Below are positions 17,238 to 25,069 of a DNA stretch of 64,000 bases, one piece after another. A program made the position numbers and the translations under genes. Each line of letters starts with the position of its first letter. Within the stretch, counting starts at the first letter, position 1. The stretch covers positions 186,001 through 250,000 of the forward strand of contig NZ_QWGR01000001.1 of NCBI RefSeq assembly GCF_003576475.1, given 5' to 3'. The notes below the pieces were generated by a model. The model was not told where the DNA came from. It saw only the letters and a program-made list of their open reading frames with translations, and searched no databases. The DNA is from Maribellus luteus. Lineage in GTDB: Bacteria; Bacteroidota; Bacteroidia; Bacteroidales; Prolixibacteraceae.

Positions 17238-18140
17238 ATGAAAATAGTAGACAGTAAAGCTTTTCTTTCAAAGATGTTTGTTGTGAGCATTTTGTTGCTG
17301 GCGGGATGTTCAGCTACAGAGCGTCCGGTTAAGCACAATTATCTTGAGTTCAAATCGGCAAAAGAGATCCAGGAGTTTTTCCGCTACAAAGAAGGCAGTT
17401 CAATTATTGTGAGCGGGCATCGCGGAGGACGTGAAAAACATTTCCCTGAAAACAGTATTGAGGGCTTTCAGAATGTATTGGAGCACATGCCTGCATTTTT
17501 TGAAATTGATCCCCGACTGACAAAAGACAGCGTTATTGTTTTGATGCATGACGTTACGCTGGACCGCACGACAAATGCAACAGGCCGGCTGGCAGACTAC
17601 ACCTGGGAGGAATTGCAGGATGTTCGTTTAAAAGATAGTGAAGGCAATGTTACTGATTGCCGCATCCCGACCCTGGAGGAGGTGATTGTGTGGAGTAAGG
17701 GAAAAACGGTTGTTAACCTGGATAAAAAAGATGTGCCTTTGGAAATGATTGCGGAGTTGATCGAAAAACACCGTGCCGAAACTCATGTGATGCTAACGGT
17801 GCATAACGGCGAGCAGGCAAGGTTTTACTACGATCGTTTCCCCACGATTATGTTTTCTGCTTTTTCCCGAAATGAAAAAGAGTTTGAAGACATGATGGCT
17901 TCGGGTGTTCCTGCAAGTAATATGATTGCTTATGTGGGGCGTACAATTGATGAATCAAATAAAGAAATTGTAGAAAAGTTGCGTGCAAAAGGAATTCGTT
18001 GCATGGTTTCGTATTCTCCAACTCATGATAAACTGAAAACAGCCGAAGAGCGCAAGCAGGCGTATATGGAATCGTTAAAAGCTAACCCGGATATTGTGGA
18101 GTCAGACTTTCCGACCGAAGTGTTTGGGTTGCTTAAGTAA
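17238..18140 (+). CDS. lipoprotein glycerophosphodiester phosphodiesterase
   Basis: A 300-residue GDPD/UgpQ-type enzyme with a lipoprotein signal (LLLAGC, Cys24). Catalytic features are visible: GHRGG with His61 and Arg62, FPENS after it, the metal-binding EIDPRL (Glu89, Asp91), and MHDVTLDRTT with His104. The TIM-barrel pattern continues to ESDFPTEV at the end. The reaction is hydrolysis of a glycerophosphodiester to glycerol phosphate plus an alcohol, here outside the cytoplasm because of the lipid anchor. Lying between glpD and SusC/SusD, it is the key link between an imported phosphodiester substrate and glycerol phosphate oxidation. Whether it acts on the cell surface or in the periplasm cannot be told from sequence. 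Confidence 0.92.
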   Translation: MKIVDSKAFLSKMFVVSILLLAGCSATERPVKHNYLEFKSAKEIQEFFRYKEGSSIIVSGHRGGREKHFPENSIEGFQNVLEHMPAFFEIDPRLTKDSVIVLMHDVTLDRTTNATGRLADYTWEELQDVRLKDSEGNVTDCRIPTLEEVIVWSKGKTVVNLDKKDVPLEMIAELIEKHRAETHVMLTVHNGEQARFYYDRFPTIMFSAFSRNEKEFEDMMASGVPASNMIAYVGRTIDESNKEIVEKLRAKGIRCMVSYSPTHDKLKTAEERKQAYMESLKANPDIVESDFPTEVFGLLK

Positions 18141-18225
18141 GCGATTATTGGATTGTATACCGGTAGATAAAAAAATATAGACTTCCCAGGCGAATAAGTA
18201 TTAGAGATTAATGTCGACTAAGTAG

Positions 18226-18250
18226 GGATGTTGTTCGGGAAACAGCATCC
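18226..18250 (+). repeat. leader hairpin upstream of the unknown surface lipoprotein
   Basis: GGATGTTGTT (18226-18235) pairs with AACAGCATCC (18241-18250) over ten base pairs, one of them G-U, with a five-base loop CGGGA. It lies 40 bases before the ATG at 18291 in the gap after the diesterase gene. No T-tract follows, so it looks more like an mRNA processing or stability element, or a leader structure, than a terminator. Confidence 0.5.
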
Positions 18251-18290
18251 AGGTATTCTATTGACTAATAAAAATTAAATCTGAACTTTT

Positions 18291-19781
18291 ATGAAGAGAG
18301 CATTTGTGTTAATTCTATTAGTTACAGCACTGCTGTATTATGCCTGCGATAATTTTGATGATCCGGCAATTCCGGAGATTAATAATTGCAGCTTGTCTTT
18401 GACAAATGCGGAAGGAATTCCGTTGTCGAATGTGTGGGTAAAGGTTTATTATTCTGATAAAAAGCCTGGTTTTGTAGTTGATTCGACATTTACGTCGGTT
18501 CTTGGCAAAGCAAGTCTTCAGAGCCTGGAGCCAAGAGATTATATTCTGAAAGCGTTTAGAGAAAATGGAGAAGAGCTGGGGGCAACAGAAATTGTTGTAA
18601 CCAGTGATAACACCTCGAATAATATCGAATGGGAACTCGATGTTTTTGTCGACAATTACACTTTCACGGTAATATTGGTTGATAATAAAGATAAACCGAT
18701 TGTTGGGCGTAAAGTGGAATTGTTAACGATGGACGGAGGTGATCCGGTTTCTTTAAAAGAGGGGCTTTCCAATGCAGAGGGTAAAGTAGCGTTTGCCAAA
18801 ACGGTTGCCGGAACCTATAATGTATATGTTTACGACGATAATAATACGTCGGTTTTTGCTCAGATTGTTTCAACTGTCGGAGCAGGCGAAAACAATTCGG
18901 AAACCTTCCTTATTCAGAAGATCTATCACAATTCTGACATTGTTATTACAGGTTTTGTTCATGACCCGAGAGGATCGGATAGCCCCATAACAGGTGCGGT
19001 TTCCGGAGATGGCCTTGTTCATCCCGGGCAGTATGAATATGTGCAGCTTATGGCTTTGAAAGACATCAATTTTGCGGAGAACAATTACAGTGTGGTATTT
19101 ACCAATACTACATCGCCAACTGAATACGGATGGGCTGATGGCTTGTACGATGAAGCAAGCAAAAAAGTGTATCAGATTAACCTGACAACAGGTTCGGTGA
19201 GTAAAGGGCAATATTTCTATGTCGGAGGTAGTGCGCGTGCTATCTGTAGCTATTATCAGTTAACGGTTAGTCCTCAGTTAGATCCGGGTGTTTTTTGGGG
19301 AGTTGATTATGCTGCACAGGCCGGCGGAAATGGTAACGGAGCTGCGAAGAACGGAAGTGGACTTTTAGGTAATGGAAGCGGAAAATCACAATCTTCGGTT
19401 AAGAAAAGTGCTCCGGATGGAATAGCTGTTTTCAAAGGAATAAACGTGGATGAAAATACAGTTCCAACTGATGCGATTTTCTTCGGGACGTCTGTTACAT
19501 ATCAGGCTTATCAAATGCCCGACAATGATGTTTATAGCCGGACAAACTCGGACACCGGTGAGCAGCAGACTTTATTTGGCGAGGGCACGAATACTTACTT
19601 GTTCCCGGTTGGAGCTCAGGATGTAGGTACTTTTATTAAACTCGGAGGAAAGGTTACAGCATCTGAATGGCTTACCCCAAGAAGTGGAACCGTTTTCTTA
19701 TTCAACATGAAAGATTACCCGGGGGCATCTACTGCCGATATTGAGAATTCAGCAGACTGTACAGTCTTCGTAGATAAGTAG
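18291..19781 (+). CDS. unknown surface lipoprotein preceding SusC
   Basis: I do not recognise the full-length family. The 496-residue protein has a lipoprotein signal (MKRAFVLILLVTALLYYAC) and two N-terminal beta-sandwich repeats of carboxypeptidase-regulatory or Ig-like type (SLTNAEGIPLSNVWVKVYY and ILVDNKDKPIVGRKVELL). A larger C-terminal domain begins near DIVITGFVHDP. Around residue 345 there is a Gly/Asn/Ser-rich linker (GGNGNGAAKNGSGLLGNGSG). Placed 27 bases before SusC in a PUL, it is probably a surface-exposed substrate-binding or accessory lipoprotein, by analogy with SusE/F-type proteins, though no homology to them is evident. A DUF4876-like relationship is a weak alternative. Confidence 0.6.
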   Translation: MKRAFVLILLVTALLYYACDNFDDPAIPEINNCSLSLTNAEGIPLSNVWVKVYYSDKKPGFVVDSTFTSVLGKASLQSLEPRDYILKAFRENGEELGATEIVVTSDNTSNNIEWELDVFVDNYTFTVILVDNKDKPIVGRKVELLTMDGGDPVSLKEGLSNAEGKVAFAKTVAGTYNVYVYDDNNTSVFAQIVSTVGAGENNSETFLIQKIYHNSDIVITGFVHDPRGSDSPITGAVSGDGLVHPGQYEYVQLMALKDINFAENNYSVVFTNTTSPTEYGWADGLYDEASKKVYQINLTTGSVSKGQYFYVGGSARAICSYYQLTVSPQLDPGVFWGVDYAAQAGGNGNGAAKNGSGLLGNGSGKSQSSVKKSAPDGIAVFKGINVDENTVPTDAIFFGTSVTYQAYQMPDNDVYSRTNSDTGEQQTLFGEGTNTYLFPVGAQDVGTFIKLGGKVTASEWLTPRSGTVFLFNMKDYPGASTADIENSADCTVFVDK

Positions 19782-19808
19782 TATCAATAAATTCTATTTT
19801 TTAACATC

Positions 19809-22800
19809 ATGAAATTAGTGAGTAAAATAAATAATATAATAGTTGGTTCAGCTATCTTCATCTTGCTGGTAGGGAGTTTTACGCTCCGTGCTGAAGAGAA
19901 TGGATATTCTTATCCGTCGACGGCTGTAGCTCAGCAAAACCTAACAGTGTCAGGTGTTGTTGCGGATGATAAGGGAGAACCACTTGTGGGGGCATCTATT
20001 CAGATTGTAGGAACCAGCATTGGTGCGGTTACCGATTTGGAGGGAAAATATAGTATCCAGGTTCCTGATAAAAATTCAAAGTTATCTTTTTCGTATATCG
20101 GATATAAAACAGTTACGATTGATGTAGCTGGTCGTTCCTTGCTTAATGTGACACTTGAGAATGCATTGTCTGATATTGACGAAGTTGTTGTAATTGGGTA
20201 TGGTACAGCCAAGAAAAGGGATTTGATTGGTGCCGTTGATCAGATTACTTCAGAAGCTTTGGAAAATCGTTCAACACCGAGTATAACCCGCAGTTTGCAG
20301 GGACAGATTCCGAACCTTAATATCACAATGAGAGACGGAAAACCTAACAGGGAAACGAGTTACAACATTCGGGGGGAGACTTCGATCGGAGCTGGTGGAA
20401 GCGCCTTGATTCTGATTGATGGCGTTGAGGGAGACCCAAGTACATTAAACCCTCAGGATGTTGAAAGTGTATCGGTGTTAAAAGATGCATCCTCTGCCGC
20501 TGTTTATGGAGCACGGGGTACGTTTGGGGTTGTTCTTATAACCACCAAAAAAGCAAACAAGGGAGTACTAAAAGTAAATTACGATGGGAGTGCATCTTTC
20601 CTGACGAGAACGGTGGAACCTTCGTTTGTAACAAACGGATATGAATGGACGACTTCGTTTTTAAATGCATATTACGGCTATAACGATTACTCTGCTGCTG
20701 ATCCAACTTCCATTAATAACGTTTTTCCTTTTACCCGTTCGTGGTACGAAGAATTGAAAAGAAGGAATGATAATCCGGAGCTTCCCCGTGTAAGAGTAAA
20801 CAGTGACGGGCAATATGAGTATTTTGGAAATACTGACTGGAATCAACTCCTTTACAAAGACTGGACCCGGGGGACCGATCATAAACTGAGTATTAATGGT
20901 GGAAGCGATGTGGCAAGTTATTACGTGTCGGGAAGATATTTTGCGCAGGATGGTATTTATCGATATAACTCCGACGATATGAAAAGGTACAATTTTAGGG
21001 CGAAAGGACAGATCAAGGTAAGCCCGAAATTGACCATAGACAATAACTTCTCGATGGACTATAACGAGTATCATTACCCGCTGATGTCTTATGCCGATGA
21101 GTTGGTGCAGCGAAATCTTGAACACCAGGGATATCCTATGGCGTTAATGTTTAATCCGGATGGAACCTATACATACTCGTCTATTTATAACGGGGTTGGT
21201 GATTTTCATAATAAAACTTCTTTTCAGGATGATAATACATTGAATGTGCGAAATACAGTGGGTGCTACTTATGTGCCGGTGAAAGATGTGTTAACGTTCA
21301 AAGGAGATTTCACCTATAGCTATAAAGATTATCAACGTACCCGGGTTAACCGGTATGCACCGTACAGTGAAGGCCCTGAGCTTTTTGCAGAAAAGGGACA
21401 GTCGCTGAGAAGGATGTGGAACCAGGAAACAAATTATTTTGCTTCGAACCTGACAGGTAATTATACCCCGAATCTGGGCGAAAATCATTCGCTGAATATT
21501 TTGGTGGGAGGAAACGTCGAGTCCTCGAAAAGAAGAAACCTGTATAACAGGCGTGATGGATATTTGTATCCCGATAAACCCAATTTTATTTTAATGGACG
21601 GGATAAATTATGTGATGGAAGAAAGAAGTGTTGACTGGGCTTTCATCGGTTTATTCTTCAGGGCCAATTATGCTTATAAAGGAAAATATTTGTTTGAGGT
21701 TAGCAGCCGTTATGACGGTTCTTCCAAATTTCCTTCCAATGAGCAGTGGGGTATTTTCCCGTCGGCTTCTTTTGGCTGGCGTATTTCTGACGAAGGTTTT
21801 ATGGAAGGGACCAAAAACTGGCTTGACAACCTGAAATTAAGAGCTTCGGCCGGTACATTAGGAAACGGTAACGTAAACCCGTATTCTTATCTCGAATTAA
21901 TGGATGTGGGAAAAACATCGTTGTTGTTAAATGGGGGCTTCCAGACTTTTACTGAATTGCCAACACTTATCCCGGACAACCTGACATGGGAAAAAGCAAC
22001 AACTTACGACATTGGTCTTGATGCCGATCTCTTTAAGGGAAAATTAAACGTAGGTTTCGATTGGTATCGAAGGAATACTACGGATATGTATGTTACCGGT
22101 CCTGACCTCCCGCAGGTGTTGGGGGCAAGTGCTCCGAAAGGAAACTACGCCGACCTGAAAACACTGGGATGGGAATTGACGGTAGGTTGGAAAGACCGGT
22201 TTGCTTTGGCCGGAAGTGATTTTTCGTACAACGTGAAGTTTATGCTTTGGGATAGTCAGAGCTGGATTACTAAATACCTGGGGAATGAAAACATGCTGCT
22301 CAGTTCTTATTATGAAGGTCAGAAGCTGGGCGATATTTGGGGATATACTGTTGAGGGTTTGTTTACAAGTCAAGAAGAGATTGCAGCCCATGCCGATCAG
22401 TCAAAAATTCCGGTGTCAAAAGGTAAAATGCTTCTTCCCGGCGATTTGAAATTCAAAAACCTGGATGATGATGATATTATTTACAGGGGAGCCAATACTT
22501 TGAATGATCATGGTGATTTAAGTATTATTGGGAATGATCAGGCACGTTACCAGTTTGGGTTTAATATGGGAGCCAATTATCGTGGGTTTGGAGTGAGCGC
22601 ATTCTTCCAGGGAGTTGGTAAAAAAGACTGGTATCCTGACATTGAATCCGGATATTTCTGGGGACAATACAATCGTCAGTACGGGTATTATCCAACTGAC
22701 CAGGTTGGAAATATGTGGATTGAAGGTGTAAATGAAGATCCCAATGCCTATTGGCCAAGGTTGAGAGCCTATATGTCGAATTCAACCAGTAAGCCAATGG

Positions 22801-23096
22801 GGGTTAAGAATACCAGATATTTGCAGGACGCGGCATACGTGCGCTTAAAGGCTGTCACTTTTGATTATACTTTGCCGGCCGATTTAGTCTCTAAAATGAA
22901 ACTTACAGCTGTGAAATTTTATGTGACAGGTGAAAATCTATGGACCTGGACAGGTTTGACAAAACATACCACCAATTTTGACCCGGAAGTAATTGAGTCC
23001 GGTGACCCGGATCAGGCAAATAATACAAATACTGAAAATGGTTATAGCTATCCAATGCTGAAGAGTGTCACTGTTGGAGTTAATATCACATTCTAA
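19809..23096 (+). CDS. SusC/RagA-family TonB-dependent transporter (no STN domain)
   Basis: A 1095-residue SusC-family outer-membrane receptor. After the signal peptide comes a carboxypeptidase-regulatory-like domain (LTVSGVVADDKGEPLVGASIQ), the TonB box region DEVVVIGYGTAKKRDL, the plug with SLQGQIPNLNI and SVLKDASSAAVYGARG, then the 22-strand barrel ending VTVGVNITF. It has no N-terminal STN domain and no adjacent ECF/FecR pair, so it is not expected to signal through an anti-sigma factor, in contrast to the other two SusC genes here. It imports a bulky substrate with the SusD encoded 11 bases later. It is a close paralogue of the SusC at 42155-45754. The glycerophosphate context suggests a phosphodiester-containing substrate; that is inference. 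Confidence 0.93.
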   Translation: MKLVSKINNIIVGSAIFILLVGSFTLRAEENGYSYPSTAVAQQNLTVSGVVADDKGEPLVGASIQIVGTSIGAVTDLEGKYSIQVPDKNSKLSFSYIGYKTVTIDVAGRSLLNVTLENALSDIDEVVVIGYGTAKKRDLIGAVDQITSEALENRSTPSITRSLQGQIPNLNITMRDGKPNRETSYNIRGETSIGAGGSALILIDGVEGDPSTLNPQDVESVSVLKDASSAAVYGARGTFGVVLITTKKANKGVLKVNYDGSASFLTRTVEPSFVTNGYEWTTSFLNAYYGYNDYSAADPTSINNVFPFTRSWYEELKRRNDNPELPRVRVNSDGQYEYFGNTDWNQLLYKDWTRGTDHKLSINGGSDVASYYVSGRYFAQDGIYRYNSDDMKRYNFRAKGQIKVSPKLTIDNNFSMDYNEYHYPLMSYADELVQRNLEHQGYPMALMFNPDGTYTYSSIYNGVGDFHNKTSFQDDNTLNVRNTVGATYVPVKDVLTFKGDFTYSYKDYQRTRVNRYAPYSEGPELFAEKGQSLRRMWNQETNYFASNLTGNYTPNLGENHSLNILVGGNVESSKRRNLYNRRDGYLYPDKPNFILMDGINYVMEERSVDWAFIGLFFRANYAYKGKYLFEVSSRYDGSSKFPSNEQWGIFPSASFGWRISDEGFMEGTKNWLDNLKLRASAGTLGNGNVNPYSYLELMDVGKTSLLLNGGFQTFTELPTLIPDNLTWEKATTYDIGLDADLFKGKLNVGFDWYRRNTTDMYVTGPDLPQVLGASAPKGNYADLKTLGWELTVGWKDRFALAGSDFSYNVKFMLWDSQSWITKYLGNENMLLSSYYEGQKLGDIWGYTVEGLFTSQEEIAAHADQSKIPVSKGKMLLPGDLKFKNLDDDDIIYRGANTLNDHGDLSIIGNDQARYQFGFNMGANYRGFGVSAFFQGVGKKDWYPDIESGYFWGQYNRQYGYYPTDQVGNMWIEGVNEDPNAYWPRLRAYMSNSTSKPMGVKNTRYLQDAAYVRLKAVTFDYTLPADLVSKMKLTAVKFYVTGENLWTWTGLTKHTTNFDPEVIESGDPDQANNTNTENGYSYPMLKSVTVGVNITF

Positions 23097-23107
23097 ATAA
23101 AAGACTT

Positions 23108-24880
23108 ATGAAAAAAGTATTATATATATTGGTTGCCATAAGCACTGTTTTTACTGCTTGTGAGGATATGTTGGAAAAGGAGCCAATACATCAGTTAAAT
23201 GCTTCTACATTTTTTAGTTCTGAAAATGATCTGAAAATATACTCTTATTCATTTTACGAAGACAACCTGCCTTCGGCCAATGATATTGCCAGGGGAGACG
23301 GAACTTCGGATTATGCCGCAATTAATAGCCCTTCCACCTTTCTTACCGGCGACTGGAGTTCGATAGATCAGTCGGGATGGGGAGTTGGTAACTGGAGTGC
23401 CTTACGAAACATTAACTATTTTCTGGAAAATGTGTCTGAAGCTCCTGTTTCTGAGGATGTGCTGAACCATTATATTGGCCTGGCTAGGTATTGGCGGGCT
23501 GTTTTTTACCTCGACAAGGTTCAGACTTTTGGTGCAGTTCCTTGGTACGAGAATGCATTGGATCCCGATGATCCTGAATTAAATAAGGCACGGGATAGTC
23601 GTGAGTTTGTAATGGGGAAAGTATTGGAAGACATTACTTTCGCTGCCACGCATATGAAGGAAACCAAAGATACTTACAGTAGTTTGGTTAACAGGTTTAC
23701 TGCGTTGGCGATGAAATCGAGAATATGTTTGTATGAAGGTACTTACAGAAAGTATCATGCCGGGCTTGGATTATCGGATGCAAATACCTGGTTGCGGGAA
23801 GCTGCCAGTGCTGCGAAAGAATTGATTGATTCGGACCAGTATGGCTTGTACAATACCGGGAACCCCGAAAGTGATTACCGTGACTTATTTGTTGCAGAAG
23901 ATTTGGCCGGAATGCCGAAGATTGCCAGGGAAGTGATCCTTGCCAGAGTGATGAATACCGATTCAAGGGTATGGCACGATCTTACATGGAACTTCAACTC
24001 GCCTACAAATGGTAGCCGGTGGTCGCTGATCAAGCAGTTTGTGGATACCTATCTTATGCGCGATGGCAGCAGGTTTACCGACAAGGCAAATTATAGTGAA
24101 ATAGAATTCTACGATGAAATGAAAAACCGTGATTACCGCCTTAGTCAATCCATTCGTACCGAAGGATATTACAGGGCAGATGGTACGGTTGCTCCTCCCG
24201 ATTTTGCCGTAACACTAACGGGGTATCATATTAAAAAGTGGAGTCTTGATGATTCGTGGCACGATGGCCAGGGACAGTGTACAAACAGCATTCCTGTTAT
24301 CAGGTACGCCGAGGTGTTGTTGAATTATGCAGAAGCCAAAGCAGAGCTTGGTGAATTTGGTTCAGGAGAATGGAACCAAACGATAAAGCTTTTGAGAGAT
24401 CGTGCAGGAGTGGCAAGTGCAGAACCCAAAGAGGCCGATAGCTATTTGCAAAGTATGTTTTTCCCCGGTATTTCAGATAAATACTTGTTGGAGATCAGAA
24501 GGGAGAGAGGAATTGAACTGTGCTTTGAAGGCTTGCGTTATCAGGATTTAATGAGATGGAAAAAAGGAGATTTGCTTACATCGGCGAATATGCCCTGGAA
24601 GGGGATATACATCCCGGCAAAAGACGTTAATTATGATTTGAATGGCGATGGCAAGCCTGATGTTTGTATTGTTGATGCCAAGCCTTCTCCTACGGTAAGT
24701 GGGGTGAAATATGTCATCCTCGGAACAAATATTAAATTGTCAGAAGGAGATAAAGGGCATCTGATTTGGGCATGGGGAGTTGCCCGTAATTGGTCGGATA
24801 GGCAATACTTAAGGCCGGTTCCGCAAACCGCGATTACATTGAATCCGAATCTTTTGCCTCAAAATGAGGGATGGGAGTAG
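23108..24880 (+). CDS. SusD/RagB-family surface lipoprotein
   Basis: A 590-residue SusD-like protein with a lipoprotein signal (ISTVFTAC, Cys18). It shows the N-terminal SusD-like domain, four-helix TPR-type scaffold segments, and the conserved VIRYAEVLLNYAEAKAELG followed by YLLEIRRERGIELCFEG. A loop DLNGDGKPDV near residue 511 matches an EF-hand-type calcium site. The protein would form the lid on the SusC barrel and bind substrate at the cell surface. It pairs with the preceding SusC and is most similar within this window to the SusD at 45765-47525, including the calcium-type loop. Confidence 0.93.
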   Translation: MKKVLYILVAISTVFTACEDMLEKEPIHQLNASTFFSSENDLKIYSYSFYEDNLPSANDIARGDGTSDYAAINSPSTFLTGDWSSIDQSGWGVGNWSALRNINYFLENVSEAPVSEDVLNHYIGLARYWRAVFYLDKVQTFGAVPWYENALDPDDPELNKARDSREFVMGKVLEDITFAATHMKETKDTYSSLVNRFTALAMKSRICLYEGTYRKYHAGLGLSDANTWLREAASAAKELIDSDQYGLYNTGNPESDYRDLFVAEDLAGMPKIAREVILARVMNTDSRVWHDLTWNFNSPTNGSRWSLIKQFVDTYLMRDGSRFTDKANYSEIEFYDEMKNRDYRLSQSIRTEGYYRADGTVAPPDFAVTLTGYHIKKWSLDDSWHDGQGQCTNSIPVIRYAEVLLNYAEAKAELGEFGSGEWNQTIKLLRDRAGVASAEPKEADSYLQSMFFPGISDKYLLEIRRERGIELCFEGLRYQDLMRWKKGDLLTSANMPWKGIYIPAKDVNYDLNGDGKPDVCIVDAKPSPTVSGVKYVILGTNIKLSEGDKGHLIWAWGVARNWSDRQYLRPVPQTAITLNPNLLPQNEGWE

Positions 24881-24972
24881 TCTTGAAAAAGTTAGAGTGC
24901 GCTATATGTTTTAGACGCTTTCAGGGAAGTCAGGTAATTGAGCTTGACTTTGATAGGTAGTATTTAGTTTTT

Positions 24973-25001
24973 GAGAAGAAGGGGAATTTCTCCTTCTTCT
25001 C
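24973..25001 (+). terminator. hairpin after susD (attenuator or mRNA-end structure)
   Basis: GAGAAGAAGG (24973-24982) is perfectly complementary to CCTTCTTCTC (24992-25001), with partial further pairing inside. The downstream sequence is ACTTGCATTT, which lacks a proper T-tract. It may stabilise the susCD transcript or attenuate transcription into the next gene rather than terminate fully. Confidence 0.45.
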
Positions 25002-25030
25002 ACTTGCATTTAATGATATCAGATAATAAC

Positions 25031-25045
25031 CAGTGTGAAACACTG
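25031..25045. promoter_or_regulatory. short palindrome upstream of the GH78-like gene
   Basis: CAGTGT and ACACTG flank GAA, giving a perfect six-base inverted repeat 24 bases before the ATG at 25070. It could be an operator half-site pair or a tight RNA hairpin near the ribosome-binding region. There is no direct evidence of function. Confidence 0.3.
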
Positions 25046-25069
25046 AATTCAGAATAAACCTAACACGAT

